A DNA stretch of 64,000 nt from an uncultured Cohaesibacter sp. (GCF_963662805.1 NZ_OY759851.1:124001-188000), one strand, 5' to 3'. Numbered from the stretch's first letter, positions 1-8,123 are shown. Program-made: numbers and translations. Notes: generated by a model from the letters alone, not told the origin.

Positions 1-1032
1 TCGGCCCTCATCGCCGATGATGCCCATGCGCCCGCTCCCCTGAGCGATGCTGAAGCGGCTGCCATCACGGCAAAATCCCTCGCTGATGCCCCGATGTGGG
101 TGAAGGGGAATATTCCCGAATGGCTCGAAGGTTCATTTCTCGAGGCCTTCGAAGAGGAGGCTCTGGCTGAGGCCAAGGCCTTTTCCAAGCGCCCGCCGGT
201 CGATATCCGCGTTAACAGCCTTAAGAGCAGTGTCGACAAGGTTGAAAAGGAGCTCTCCCGCTTCAAGCCCAAACGGACCAAGCTCAGCAAGACCTGCCTT
301 CGCTTCCCTGCAGGTGAAGGTGACTATCGTCAGCCCAACATTCAGGGCGATCCGGCCTTTCGCAAGGGCTTCTATGAAGTGCAGGACGAAGGCAGCCAGA
401 TTGTCTCCAGCTTGATCTTTCCGGGCAAGGGTGAGCAGGTGCTCGACTATTGCGCCGGTGGCGGCGGAAAGACCCTCGCCATGGCCGCGCATATGGAGAA
501 CAAGGGGCAGATCTATGCCTATGACATGGATGCCTCGCGGCTTGCGCCCATTGTCGACCGTCTGTCCCGCGCCGGGGTTCGCAATGCCCAGACGCGCACG
601 CCGAATGAAGGGGCGCTTGATGACCTGATCGGCCGCATGGACCGGGTGGTTGTCGATGCGCCCTGCACCGGCACCGGCACCTGGCGCAGACGGCCCGAGA
701 CGAAGTGGAAGCTTACTCAGGATCAGCTCGACAAGCGCATCGAGGAGCAGCAGATTGCCCTTGCTCAGGCGCGCCACTTTGTGCGGCCCGGCGGCTACCT
801 CATCTATATCACTTGCTCGGTTCTGGCGGCCGAGAATGAGGAGCAGGTCTATCATTTCGTTGCCAACAATCCGGATTTCGAACTCGTCTCCGCAGGAGAG
901 GTTTGGCAGGATCTTTATGGCTTCGATGCTCCGCAGCCGTGGTCTTCAGACATGATGACCGTGACCCTGTCTCCGGCCTCGACCGGAACGGACGGATTCT
1001 TCTTCTCCGTCATGGAATGCAGGCCTGAGTGA
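1..1032 (+). CDS. RsmB/NOP-family RNA (cytosine-C5) methyltransferase, 5' end outside window
   Basis: SAM-dependent methyltransferase that would place a C5 methyl on a cytosine of rRNA. The frame is open from base 1, so the gene starts upstream; about 343 codons are visible against roughly 430 for the family, so an N-terminal part is missing from view. Motif I (VLDYCAGGGGK, near base 440), motif IV with its release cysteine (DAPCTGTGTWRR, near 655) and motif VI with the catalytic cysteine (YITCSVL, near 808) are all present and correctly ordered. The position just upstream of a marR gene and guaA fits a housekeeping locus. The exact target base cannot be read from the sequence, so no gene symbol is given. 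Confidence 0.9.
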   Translation, partial: SALIADDAHAPAPLSDAEAAAITAKSLADAPMWVKGNIPEWLEGSFLEAFEEEALAEAKAFSKRPPVDIRVNSLKSSVDKVEKELSRFKPKRTKLSKTCLRFPAGEGDYRQPNIQGDPAFRKGFYEVQDEGSQIVSSLIFPGKGEQVLDYCAGGGGKTLAMAAHMENKGQIYAYDMDASRLAPIVDRLSRAGVRNAQTRTPNEGALDDLIGRMDRVVVDAPCTGTGTWRRRPETKWKLTQDQLDKRIEEQQIALAQARHFVRPGGYLIYITCSVLAAENEEQVYHFVANNPDFELVSAGEVWQDLYGFDAPQPWSSDMMTVTLSPASTGTDGFFFSVMECRPE

Positions 1033-1152
1033 TTTCCTTTTTGTTTTATTTCAGAGTCTTGGTAATATTTCATGTCATGTGAATTGAGTTTCATCTGACT
1101 CTGGTGTAATCCGATCCGCCAAGGTCCGAATTGTTACAAAGGAAATGAAGTG

Positions 1153-1743
1153 ATGTCGAAGGCGGGAGATCCGTTTCAGGTTTCGATGTTCGACACGCTG
1201 CCGGACATGGCGCCGCCGCAACCCAAGCCGAAGCCTTCAAAGCAGAAGCTGCTTGAGGATGGTGAGGCAGAGCGGTCCGGCAAATCGAGGCTTCGTTCGC
1301 GGCCAGCGACCCCCCTTGCCAGTGACGAAGCCTTCACGCTGGAGAATTTTCTACCCTACCGCCTGCTCGAAGTGGCGCAGGGCATCTCCCGGCGCATTTC
1401 CAGAGTGCTGGCCGAGGAATGGGACATGAGCCTTGCCGAATGGCAGGTGCTGGCGAGCCTTGCCCGTGAAGGGGCTGTTTCGGTGCGCGAGATCGAGCCG
1501 CGCACGTTGCTCGATACGGTTGCCGTATCGCGGGCGGCCAAACGGCTGACGGATCGCAAGTTCATCAAGCGCGACATCAACAAGCAGGACAAGCGGCTGG
1601 TGGTGCTGAGGACGACCAAGCGCGGGCGCGATGTGGCCGCTGAAATCGGACATCATGTGATGGAAATGGAAGCAGAGTTCCTCAAGGGGATGAATGTGCA
1701 GGATCGCATTCGCCTGTCCCAGCTTCTCAAATCGCTCGTCTGA
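1153..1743 (+). CDS. MarR-family transcriptional regulator
   Basis: DNA-binding regulator of the MarR winged-helix family, 196 residues. The first 60 or so residues are a polar, proline- and lysine-rich extension (KPKPSKQKLL) that ordinary MarR proteins of about 150 residues lack. The winged helix follows from about residue 70: EWQVLASLAREGAVSVREIE, a recognition helix around TVAVSRAAKRL, and a wing around KQDKRLVVLRTT. A Shine-Dalgarno AAAGGA at 1138-1143 sits 9 bases before ATG 1153; a GTG at 1150 is also possible. No co-directional partner overlaps it and a terminator-like hairpin follows at 1885-1920, so it is probably a single-gene transcript. Ligand and targets are unknown. Confidence 0.85.
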   Translation: MSKAGDPFQVSMFDTLPDMAPPQPKPKPSKQKLLEDGEAERSGKSRLRSRPATPLASDEAFTLENFLPYRLLEVAQGISRRISRVLAEEWDMSLAEWQVLASLAREGAVSVREIEPRTLLDTVAVSRAAKRLTDRKFIKRDINKQDKRLVVLRTTKRGRDVAAEIGHHVMEMEAEFLKGMNVQDRIRLSQLLKSLV

Positions 1744-2135
1744 CCGGCTCTTGCCATCGTTGCGAATCTGCTGTCTCTGGACTGCTGCCTCATTACTCCG
1801 GATGAAGATGGCGGGATTTGTCCGCGCACGATCCTATCGCATTCACTGCCAAATCTGTTCGATTTGATATCCGTCTTTGTGTCTCCGGGCTTGAGGGCTG
1901 GGATAAGTGCCGGTTTTTTTCCTCCTCCTTGTAGGCAGAGCCCAATGGCGATTGCCTTTGGGTGGGGGAGGTCTTATGAGATTAGAAAAATCCCGCATAT
2001 GGGCGTTCCATGTGACTTCCGGACCTGTCTCTGACAAGGCGGGGGCGGAAGGGGATATTCCAGACAGGCGACTGGAGCCACGTTGCAGCTTGCACGATGC
2101 GGCGAGGGCTTCCGACAACGACAGGATAAAGACGC
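1744..2135. other. Intergenic region upstream of guaA
   Basis: No coding sequence is convincing here. It holds the terminator-like hairpin at 1885-1920. After that, 1921-1972 can fold into a nested stem (CCTCC/GGAGG outside AGGCA/TGCCT) that would lie in or before the guaA leader. I recognise no riboswitch class. Confidence 0.5.
1885..1920 (+). terminator. Rho-independent terminator, probably for marR
   Basis: An 8-bp stem (1885-1892 with 1905-1913, one bulged G and one G-T pair) is followed directly by seven T residues at 1914-1920. It lies about 140 bases past the marR stop. Confidence 0.55.
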
Positions 2136-3686
2136 ATGGCGGACAAGATTCTCATCATCGACTTTGGATCGCAGGTTACGCAGCTGATTGCACGGCGTGT
2201 CCGCGAAGCTGGTGTCTATTCAGAAATCGTGCCGTTCCAGAATGCAGAAAAGGCATTCTACGAGATGCGTCCGAACGGGATCATTCTGTCCGGCGGTCCC
2301 GCATCGACTACTGATATCGGATCGCCCCGCGCGCCGCAGGCGGTGTTCAATGCTGGCATCCCGGTGCTTGGTATTTGCTACGGGCAGATGACGATGTGCG
2401 TGCAGACCGGTGGCAAGGCAGAGAGCAGCGAGCATCGCGAGTTTGGTCGTGCCTATGTCGAAGTGGTTGGCAAGAGCCCGCTGTTTCAGGGGGTCTGGGA
2501 CAAGGTCGGCTCACGTCATGAGGTCTGGATGAGCCATGGCGATCGCGTCATTGAGCTTGCCGATGGGTTTGAAGTCATCGGTGTGTCCGAGAACGCACCA
2601 TATGCAGCCTATGCCAACGAGGAAAAGCGTCAGTATGGCGTGATGTTCCATCCGGAGGTCGTGCATACCCCGGATGGTGCGCAGCTGCTGTCGAATTTCG
2701 TGCATAATATCTGCGGCTGCAAGAGCGACTGGTCGATGGCGCAGTTCCGGGCGTCTGCCATCAAGAAGATCCGGGATCAGGTCGGTGACAGAAAGGTCAT
2801 CTGTGGTCTGTCCGGCGGCGTCGATTCTTCGGTGACAGCGGTGCTCATTCATGAGGCCATCGGCTCTCAGCTCACCTGCATCTATGTGGACTCGGGCCTG
2901 ATGCGCCTCAAGGAGAGCGAGCAGGTCGTCTCGCTGTTCCGCGAGCATTACAATATTCCGCTCGTTCATGTGGACGCCTCCGAGATCTTCATCTCGGCGC
3001 TTGAAGGCCAGACGGATCCGGAGCGCAAGCGCAAGATCATCGGCGGTCTGTTCATCGATGTGTTCGAGGATGAAGCCAACCAGCTTGGTGGTGCGGATTT
3101 CCTTGCGCAGGGTACGCTCTATCCGGACGTGATCGAGTCCGTTTCCTTCACCGGCGGACCGTCCGTGACGATCAAGTCACACCACAATGTGGGCGGTTTG
3201 CCCGAGCGGATGAACATGGAACTGGTCGAGCCGCTACGCGAGCTGTTCAAGGATGAGGTTCGCGCTCTTGGTCGCGAGCTCGGTCTGCCGGACAGCTTTG
3301 TTGGCCGCCATCCGTTCCCCGGACCGGGCCTTGCCATTCGCTGCCCGGGCGGTATCAGCCGGGAGAAACTCGATATCCTCAGACAAGCAGACGCGATCTA
3401 TCTCGACGAGATCCGCAAGGCCGGTCTCTATGATGCCATCTGGCAGGCCTTCGCCGTGTTGCTGCCGGTTCAGACCGTTGGCGTCATGGGCGATGGCCGG
3501 ACCTACGAGTTTGTCTGCGCCCTGCGCGCGGTGACCTCGGTCGATGGCATGACTGCCGACTTCTATCATTTTGACATGAACTTCCTGTCGAAGGCTGCGA
3601 CCCGGATCATCAACGAGGTGAAGGGCATCAACCGCGTGGTCTATGATGTCACCTCCAAGCCTCCCGGAACCATCGAGTGGGAATAG
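2136..3686 (+). CDS. guaA: GMP synthase (glutamine-hydrolysing)
   Basis: Converts XMP, ATP and glutamine to GMP in de novo purine synthesis. The 516-residue protein has the full two-domain family length. The N-terminal class I glutamine amidotransferase carries Cys81 in GICYGQM and the His/Glu pair in FHPEVVHT near residue 172. The ATP pyrophosphatase domain has the P-loop GLSGGVDSSV near residue 225. The C-terminal dimerisation domain ends in VTSKPPGTIEWE, typical of GuaA. ATG 2136 follows GACAGGATAAAGACGC. Nothing is missing. Confidence 0.98.
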   Translation: MADKILIIDFGSQVTQLIARRVREAGVYSEIVPFQNAEKAFYEMRPNGIILSGGPASTTDIGSPRAPQAVFNAGIPVLGICYGQMTMCVQTGGKAESSEHREFGRAYVEVVGKSPLFQGVWDKVGSRHEVWMSHGDRVIELADGFEVIGVSENAPYAAYANEEKRQYGVMFHPEVVHTPDGAQLLSNFVHNICGCKSDWSMAQFRASAIKKIRDQVGDRKVICGLSGGVDSSVTAVLIHEAIGSQLTCIYVDSGLMRLKESEQVVSLFREHYNIPLVHVDASEIFISALEGQTDPERKRKIIGGLFIDVFEDEANQLGGADFLAQGTLYPDVIESVSFTGGPSVTIKSHHNVGGLPERMNMELVEPLRELFKDEVRALGRELGLPDSFVGRHPFPGPGLAIRCPGGISREKLDILRQADAIYLDEIRKAGLYDAIWQAFAVLLPVQTVGVMGDGRTYEFVCALRAVTSVDGMTADFYHFDMNFLSKAATRIINEVKGINRVVYDVTSKPPGTIEWE

Positions 3687-3711
3687 GGGCTGAGAGCTTC
3701 GGAGCCGAGTG

Positions 3712-4278
3712 ATGAGTTTGCGCGATAAAGCTCCTGTTCTTCTCTGCATCGATGTGCAGATGGGGTTTCAGGATGAAGCCTATTGGGGCGGGGGACGAAA
3801 CAACCCGCAGGCCGAAGAGGTCTGTGGTGCCCTCATCACAGCATGGCGTGAGGCTGGGCTTGAGATCATCCATGTCCGGCACAGCTCGTCTGATCCGGCC
3901 TCCAAGCTTCATCGCGACAATGACGGCTTTCAGTTCCATCCTCTGGCAATGCCGCTTAAGGGCGAGAGCATTGTCACCAAATCGGTCAACAGCGCCTTCA
4001 TCGGCACCGATCTCAAGGCCCTTCTGGACGAGAAGGCCTGCACGGCTCTCGTGATTGCCGGGCTGACCACGGATCACTGCGTTTCGACGACAACGCGGAT
4101 GGCCGGAAACTATGGCTATGAGACCTACCTGCTGTCTGATGCCACGGCCACCTTTGACCGGGGTGGGCTTGATGGCGAGCGACTGAACTCAGACCTCATT
4201 CACAGAACCGCGCTTGCCAGCCTTCATGGCGAGTTCGCGACGGTTCTTCAGTCATCCCACCTGTTGGCGATGCTTTAG
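3712..4278 (+). CDS. Isochorismatase-like cysteine hydrolase
   Basis: Member of the isochorismatase/nicotinamidase superfamily, 188 residues from ATG 3712 (a GTG at 3709 is the alternative). The catalytic triad is visible: Asp in LLCIDVQMGF near residue 13, Lys in IVTKSVNSAF, and Cys123 in TTDHCVSTTTRMA. The family hydrolyses amides or vinyl ethers, and the sequence alone does not tell which substrate applies. It starts 25 bases after the guaA stop, close enough for co-transcription. It converges with the Lrp regulator, whose 3' end is 15 bases away. Confidence 0.85.
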   Translation: MSLRDKAPVLLCIDVQMGFQDEAYWGGGRNNPQAEEVCGALITAWREAGLEIIHVRHSSSDPASKLHRDNDGFQFHPLAMPLKGESIVTKSVNSAFIGTDLKALLDEKACTALVIAGLTTDHCVSTTTRMAGNYGYETYLLSDATATFDRGGLDGERLNSDLIHRTALASLHGEFATVLQSSHLLAML

Positions 4279-4293
4279 CTCTGGCTCGTACCA

Positions 4294-4758
4294 TCACGCC
4301 TCGAGCGGATAGCCTGTGAACGCCTTGATCTCCTTCAGGACCATGGTCGTTTGCATCTCCTTGATGCGAGGCAGGCGGCGAATTTCGTTCATGGCGAAGT
4401 CTGCATAATCATCAATGTCTCTGGCCACCACCTGCAACAGGAAGTCCGCGTCGCCCGCGAGGCTGTAACAGGCCACGACCATCTCCAACTTCTGGACCTG
4501 CTCGGCGAATTGTTCCGATTCTTCCCGGTCATGGCTGTCGATCTTGACGCGGATGAAGGCGAGTACGCCGAGCCCGACTGCGCGCCGGTTGAGCCGGGCG
4601 GAATATCCCTCGATCACCCCGCTTTCTTCGAGCTGTCGCACCTTGCGCCAACAGGGAGACGTGGAGAGGCCCACCTGTTCGGACAGGGCCTGATTGGTCA
4701 GTCGTCCCTCTGTCTGCAGATTTTGAAGGATGCGGCGATCAATGGGATCCAGTTTCAT
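4294..4758 (-). CDS. Lrp/AsnC-family transcriptional regulator
   Basis: Leucine-responsive-type regulator of 154 residues. An N-terminal AsnC helix-turn-helix begins MKLDPIDRRILQNLQ, with the recognition segment around ALSEQVGLSTSPCWRKV. A C-terminal RAM ligand-binding domain follows (VVACYSLAGDADFLLQVV). The frame stays open further upstream, but MKLDPID at 4758 is the classic Lrp start. It is divergent from a DUF2000 gene, with a 126-bp shared promoter region that contains a cluster of CTACCT/AGGTAG half-sites. That suggests it controls itself and the neighbour. The effector is probably an amino acid (inference). Confidence 0.92.
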   Translation of the reverse strand: MKLDPIDRRILQNLQTEGRLTNQALSEQVGLSTSPCWRKVRQLEESGVIEGYSARLNRRAVGLGVLAFIRVKIDSHDREESEQFAEQVQKLEMVVACYSLAGDADFLLQVVARDIDDYADFAMNEIRRLPRIKEMQTTMVLKEIKAFTGYPLEA

Positions 4759-4765
4759 AATAATT

Positions 4766-4801
4766 CTACCTGAAAGTATCGATATTGAGGTAGATCCTAC
4801 C
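4766..4801. promoter_or_regulatory. Palindromic operator cluster between lrp-like gene and DUF2000 gene
   Basis: CTACCT at 4766-4771 is an exact inverted match of AGGTAG at 4788-4793, with the 8-bp palindrome TATCGATA (4777-4784) at the centre. The right half overlaps a second inverted repeat, GGTAG-ATC-CTACC (4789-4801). This gives three spaced half-sites starting 8 bases upstream of the regulator's start codon. The arrangement is typical of an autoregulatory Lrp/AsnC site. Confidence 0.6.
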
Positions 4802-4884
4802 AAATTGGATGTGATTTTCGCAATCAGAAACAGGAGATTCCACGCGCATGGCGATACCGTCTGGCTAAAAGAAAGGACTTTGCC

Positions 4885-5307
4885 ATGTCAAACAGCCATG
4901 ATGTTCGCACTGCCATCATCGTCAATCCGTCCCTGCCGTTGGGATTGATCGCCAACACCGCCGGTGCCATTGCCATCGGCCTCGGGGCCAAGGTGCCGGG
5001 GCTTGCTGCGCAGCAACTGGTTGACCGGCAAAACCGGACGATCGACATCAGCTCGCGCCTGCCAGTGCCGATCCTGCAGGCGGACAGCAGCGCATTGCAG
5101 GCCTTGCTGCTGAAGGCTCTCAACCATGATGATGAGCGGGCGGTGGTTCCGTTCCCCGCCTTTGCCCGTTCGCTGCACGCCTTTGAGGAGTATGAGAGGA
5201 TCTTTCCGGGCTGCGATCTGGCGAGCGAGGTGATTGACGGGGTGGGGCTTGCCGGACCTGCAAAATGGGTGAAGTCCCTGACCGGCTCGCTGAAATTACT
5301 GCGTTGA
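4885..5307 (+). CDS. DUF2000 family protein
   Basis: A 140-residue protein of the uncharacterised DUF2000 family, recognised by its start (AIIVNPSLPLGLIANTAGAI) and its C-terminal half (GVGLAGPAKWVKSLTGSL). The family is small, soluble and of unknown function. From memory it is often encoded back to back with an Lrp/AsnC regulator, as here. AAAGGA lies 7 bases before ATG 4885. Regulation by the divergent Lrp protein is likely from the shared operator region. I assign no biochemical role. Confidence 0.75.
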   Translation: MSNSHDVRTAIIVNPSLPLGLIANTAGAIAIGLGAKVPGLAAQQLVDRQNRTIDISSRLPVPILQADSSALQALLLKALNHDDERAVVPFPAFARSLHAFEEYERIFPGCDLASEVIDGVGLAGPAKWVKSLTGSLKLLR

Positions 5308-5406
5308 GCCGGACCCATCGTCGTCCCTATGCTGAAAATGTGAATTTGATCTCTTTTTGTTCTCATGATATTGTGCCGCTACGCGCTGGAGCGTGGGGGT
5401 GTCGAT

Positions 5407-5784
5407 ATGGCGTATGATGAAGAGGTTGCCGCACGGATGAGGGATGGGCTGATCGGGCTACCTGATGTCCGCGAGGTCAAGATGATGGGCGGTGTCTGCT
5501 TTCTGCTCTCCGGCAACATGGTTGGCGGCGTGTTCAATGAACGTGCCGACCGTGAGAGAGCTGGTGTGCCTCTGTTCATGTTTCGGGTGGGCAAGGAGAA
5601 TGTCCCCGAGGCCCTCGCACTGCCGGACGTCTCGCACATGATCAATGGCCAGCGGCGCATGAACGGCTTTGTCCGGATAGCGGCGGAGGAGTGCTCGGAC
5701 GATGATCTTGCCACCCTGATCAGCATGTCGGTCAGTTTTGTGGGATCCCTTCCTCCCAAAGCAGGAGACCAGAGCCATGAGTGA
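5407..5784 (+). CDS. TfoX/Sxy N-terminal domain protein
   Basis: A 125-residue protein with a TfoX N-terminal domain only. Its hallmark is the opening MAYDEEVAARMRDGL, then VREVKMMGGVCFLLSGNMVGG and FMFRVG. Stand-alone versions occur outside naturally competent bacteria, so the name does not imply competence control. Start at ATG 5407; the frame is open further upstream but the family begins here. Its last 8 bases overlap the start of the DUF2461 gene, so the two are translated from one message. Confidence 0.8.
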   Translation: MAYDEEVAARMRDGLIGLPDVREVKMMGGVCFLLSGNMVGGVFNERADRERAGVPLFMFRVGKENVPEALALPDVSHMINGQRRMNGFVRIAAEECSDDDLATLISMSVSFVGSLPPKAGDQSHE

Positions 5785-6457
5785 AGCTGAAGCACATCGC
5801 TTTGTCTTTCCGCCTGAAGCGCTCGAGTTCTTTCGCTCGCTTGCCGAGAATAACGAAAAGGACTGGTTTTCCGCGCATCGGGATCAGTATGTCGAGGCTG
5901 TACAGAAGCCCGCTAAAGCCTTTGTTGCCGTAGTAGGGCCGATGCTTGAAGAGCTTGCCGAACAGAGCCTAGACGCCAAGATCTTTCGCATCAATCGCGA
6001 TCTGCGCTTTGCCAAGGACAAGACACCTTACAAGACCTATCAGCATTTTCTTTTCGCGCCACCGGGGCGAGGCAAGGCTGGTCCCGCCTTCTTCTTCGGG
6101 CTGGAACCGGATCGATTGTTTGTCGGGGCGGGGATGTTTGCCTTCACGGGTGGCGAACTGAGCCGCTATCGCAAAGCAATTCTGGCGCCACAAGGGGCGG
6201 AGCTTGCTGCCCTGATCGATGAGCGGAACGCCAAAGGGTGCCGCCTGAGTGAGCCGGAGCTGAAGACGGTGCCGCGCGGGTTCGATGCGGATCACCCTCG
6301 CTCGGCTCTCTTGATGCACAAGGGGCTTTCGGTCTGGATCGACATTGATGATGTGGGTTATGCGTTGCGGCCTGATTTTTCAGACCATTTGCGCCGGGAC
6401 TTTGCTTCGCTTCTACCGGCCTATCGCTGGCTATGTGATCACGTCATTGATGGTTGA
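5777..6457 (+). CDS. DUF2461 (TIGR02453) family protein
   Basis: A 226-residue protein of the DUF2461 family. Markers are FPPEALEFFRSLAENNEKDW near the start, the basic segment KIFRINRDLRFAKDKTPYKT near residue 75, and FFGLEPDRLFVGAGMF. The function is unknown; bacterial and fungal members exist. ATG 5777 overlaps the upstream TfoX-domain gene by 8 bases, which points to translational coupling. After the stop the next element is the sRNA on the opposite strand. Confidence 0.85.
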   Translation: MSEAEAHRFVFPPEALEFFRSLAENNEKDWFSAHRDQYVEAVQKPAKAFVAVVGPMLEELAEQSLDAKIFRINRDLRFAKDKTPYKTYQHFLFAPPGRGKAGPAFFFGLEPDRLFVGAGMFAFTGGELSRYRKAILAPQGAELAALIDERNAKGCRLSEPELKTVPRGFDADHPRSALLMHKGLSVWIDIDDVGYALRPDFSDHLRRDFASLLPAYRWLCDHVIDG

Positions 6458-6524
6458 CGGGGCGATGCTTGACGAGACCCCGGGCGCAGGCGGATTGGTT
6501 TGGTGTCATTTCGGGAAGTTTTAC

Positions 6525-6629
6525 AAAAAGAAAAGCGCGAACCCGTGGGAGGAGGAACGGGTCGCGCTCAGTATTGTCTCTTGGGAGGATCGACACCGAG
6601 GGAGGAAGAGGTGTCTTGTTGAGACAAAT
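6525..6629 (-). ncRNA. Candidate trans-acting sRNA with CCUCC anti-Shine-Dalgarno loops
   Basis: Read on the minus strand, 6629-6621 (ATTTGTCTC) pairs with 6580-6573. Inside it a hairpin GACACC/GGTGTC (6615-6610 with 6597-6592) shows CTTCCTCCCTC in its loop. A single-stranded GATCCTCCCA follows. A final hairpin (6568-6557 with 6546-6534, one bulge) shows TTCCTCCTCCC in its loop and ends in a T tract (6533-6525), a textbook Rho-independent terminator. Three exposed CCTCCC motifs plus an intrinsic terminator are the hallmark of alphaproteobacterial sRNAs such as the alpha-r8/alpha-r14 families and the CcsR 'cuckoo' RNAs. An AT-rich stretch with TATTCT (6637-6632) could be the -10 box. It lies 52 bases past the L,D-transpeptidase stop, so processing from that mRNA is also possible. 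Confidence 0.7.
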
Positions 6630-6681
6630 TTAGAATAGCTTGTATATATTTAATATTTTGATAACGAAATGTGAGTTTTCA

Positions 6682-7230
6682 CTAATTTGTTATCACCACC
6701 TTCGCAGCCTTCATTCCGCCGGCCTGTTTGATGAGATCGAACAGGACTTTGGCGTTTTCCGGGTGCAAACGGACACAGCCGTGAGAGGCGGGACGTCCGA
6801 GGCGGGAAATGGCGTTCGTGCCGTGTATGGCCCAGCCCTTATGGAAAAAGACGGCATAGGGCATCGGCGCGTTGTTGTATTTGCGCGAGCGCCACATCGT
6901 GTGCATCCGGTAGGGCTCATAATCGCCACGTGGCGTATAATAGCCGCTTCCGGCGGTCGATACTTTCCAGCTGTGCGTGACATGGCCGTTGAGATAGACC
7001 TTCATGCGCTGCTCGGAAATGTCGATTTCGGCGATGACCGGCGGCTCGGGAAGAGCGCTCTTGTCCGTCGCCGTAGTGCCCAGAAGGGTTAGCGAGCCGG
7101 AGAAGGACGGCTGACTGTTTTGTGGTTTGTTGATGTCTGTTTCGCTCGTTAGCGCTTCAGATGTGGTTGCGAATGCCTGGCCACCCAAGGTTACCGCCAG
7201 TACAAGTGCTGCAATACTTTGTTTAAACAT
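6682..7230 (-). CDS. L,D-transpeptidase (YkuD domain), periplasmic
   Basis: Cell-wall enzyme that forms 3-3 peptidoglycan cross-links or attaches proteins to peptidoglycan. The 182-residue protein opens with a signal peptide (MFKQSIAALVLAVTLGGQAF, cleavage near residue 21). A 40-residue linker and a YkuD domain follow, with the catalytic segment WAIHGTNAISRLGRPASHGC and VRLHPENAKVLFDLI; the SHGCVR cysteine is present. A paralogue lies directly upstream on the same strand. The intergenic terminator suggests the two are transcribed separately. Confidence 0.92.
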   Translation of the reverse strand: MFKQSIAALVLAVTLGGQAFATTSEALTSETDINKPQNSQPSFSGSLTLLGTTATDKSALPEPPVIAEIDISEQRMKVYLNGHVTHSWKVSTAGSGYYTPRGDYEPYRMHTMWRSRKYNNAPMPYAVFFHKGWAIHGTNAISRLGRPASHGCVRLHPENAKVLFDLIKQAGGMKAAKVVITN

Positions 7231-7355
7231 TTTCCAACCTGCCCGTTTGTTGCCCTTTGAGGATCTATTCTTTCAGTATCAATAGCTGTTGCTAATTAGG
7301 ACTGAATTGGACAGGAAATGGTTCAAATGAAAGTCGCGAAAATGCAAACGTCGTT

Positions 7356-7386
7356 AAAAAAGCCTTGCTCTTTCAAGGAGCAAGGC
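7356..7386 (-). terminator. Rho-independent terminator downstream of the upstream L,D-transpeptidase gene
   Basis: A perfect 9-bp stem (GCCTTGCTC, 7386-7378 with 7370-7362) is followed on the minus strand by six T residues at 7361-7356. It lies 54 bases past the stop at 7440. Confidence 0.85.
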
Positions 7387-7439
7387 CATTCGATTAGATC
7401 GATTGTTTTGTCAGATACGAGGTCTGAGCCCGGCTGATC

Positions 7440-7916
7440 CTAGTGGCGGATCGAGATGCTCGTGTTGGAAGCCCCGTTCTGCTTGACCAGCGCAAAGAGC
7501 TGGCGGGCATTGTCCGGATGAAGGCGAACGCAGCCATGGGAGGCCGGGCGGCCGAGGTTCTTGATCGAATTGGTGCCGTGGATGGCGTAGCCACCTCGGA
7601 AAAAGATCGAATGGGGCATCGGGGAGCCATGATACTTCTTGGAGAAGTAGCGGGCGTGCATACGGGTCGGGCGGAAATTGCCGATGGGGGTGCGATAGCC
7701 GCGCCGCGCGGTGGATACCGGCCATGTGTGGCGGCGGAAGCCGTTGACCGTCACATACATTTTCTGGCTGCTCAGATCGATCTTAACGCCAACGCGGGCA
7801 GCAGATGCCGGAGTTGCCATCGGTGCAAGCACCATAAGACCCATCAGAGCGGCCATGAGGCCATATTTCGAGCGCTGCAACAGCTTTCCTGCAGTCGCGA
7901 ACAATGTGTAAATCAT
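7440..7916 (-). CDS. L,D-transpeptidase (YkuD domain), periplasmic
   Basis: Second YkuD-family enzyme, 158 residues. It has a hydrophobic leader ending near ATPASA at about residue 39, then almost nothing but the catalytic domain. The active-site region YAIHGTNSIKNLGRPASHGC and VRLHPDNA is nearly identical to that of the neighbour at 6682-7230, so the two are probably a tandem duplication that diverged mostly in the N-terminal linker. It carries its own terminator at 7356-7386. The leader after MIYTLF is longer than usual, so an internal start (for example MAALMGLMVL) is possible. Confidence 0.9.
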   Translation of the reverse strand: MIYTLFATAGKLLQRSKYGLMAALMGLMVLAPMATPASAARVGVKIDLSSQKMYVTVNGFRRHTWPVSTARRGYRTPIGNFRPTRMHARYFSKKYHGSPMPHSIFFRGGYAIHGTNSIKNLGRPASHGCVRLHPDNARQLFALVKQNGASNTSISIRH

Positions 7917-8043
7917 TTTTGAACCCCCAAAAACCAGACTATGAAACGAAAGAAATTATTGCCCAAGGACTATTTATTGTTCCTTTCAGATGCGCATTTC
8001 ATATGAAAACTAGTTAATGCAATCTTTGCAAATATAAAATGCG

Positions 8044-8070
8044 CTCTCAGCGAGGATTCGTTCGCGAGAG
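8044..8070 (-). terminator. Weak terminator-like hairpin downstream of the DksA-type gene
   Basis: On the minus strand CTCTCGCGA (8070-8062) pairs with TCGCTGAGAG (8053-8044) with one bulged base. An AT-rich stretch follows, not a clean T tract. It lies 53 bases past the stop at 8124. Confidence 0.35.
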
Positions 8071-8123
8071 GTCTGATTTTCTCCCTTTTCTCTTTTAGTG
8101 GATGGATAGAGTGGGGATATTTC

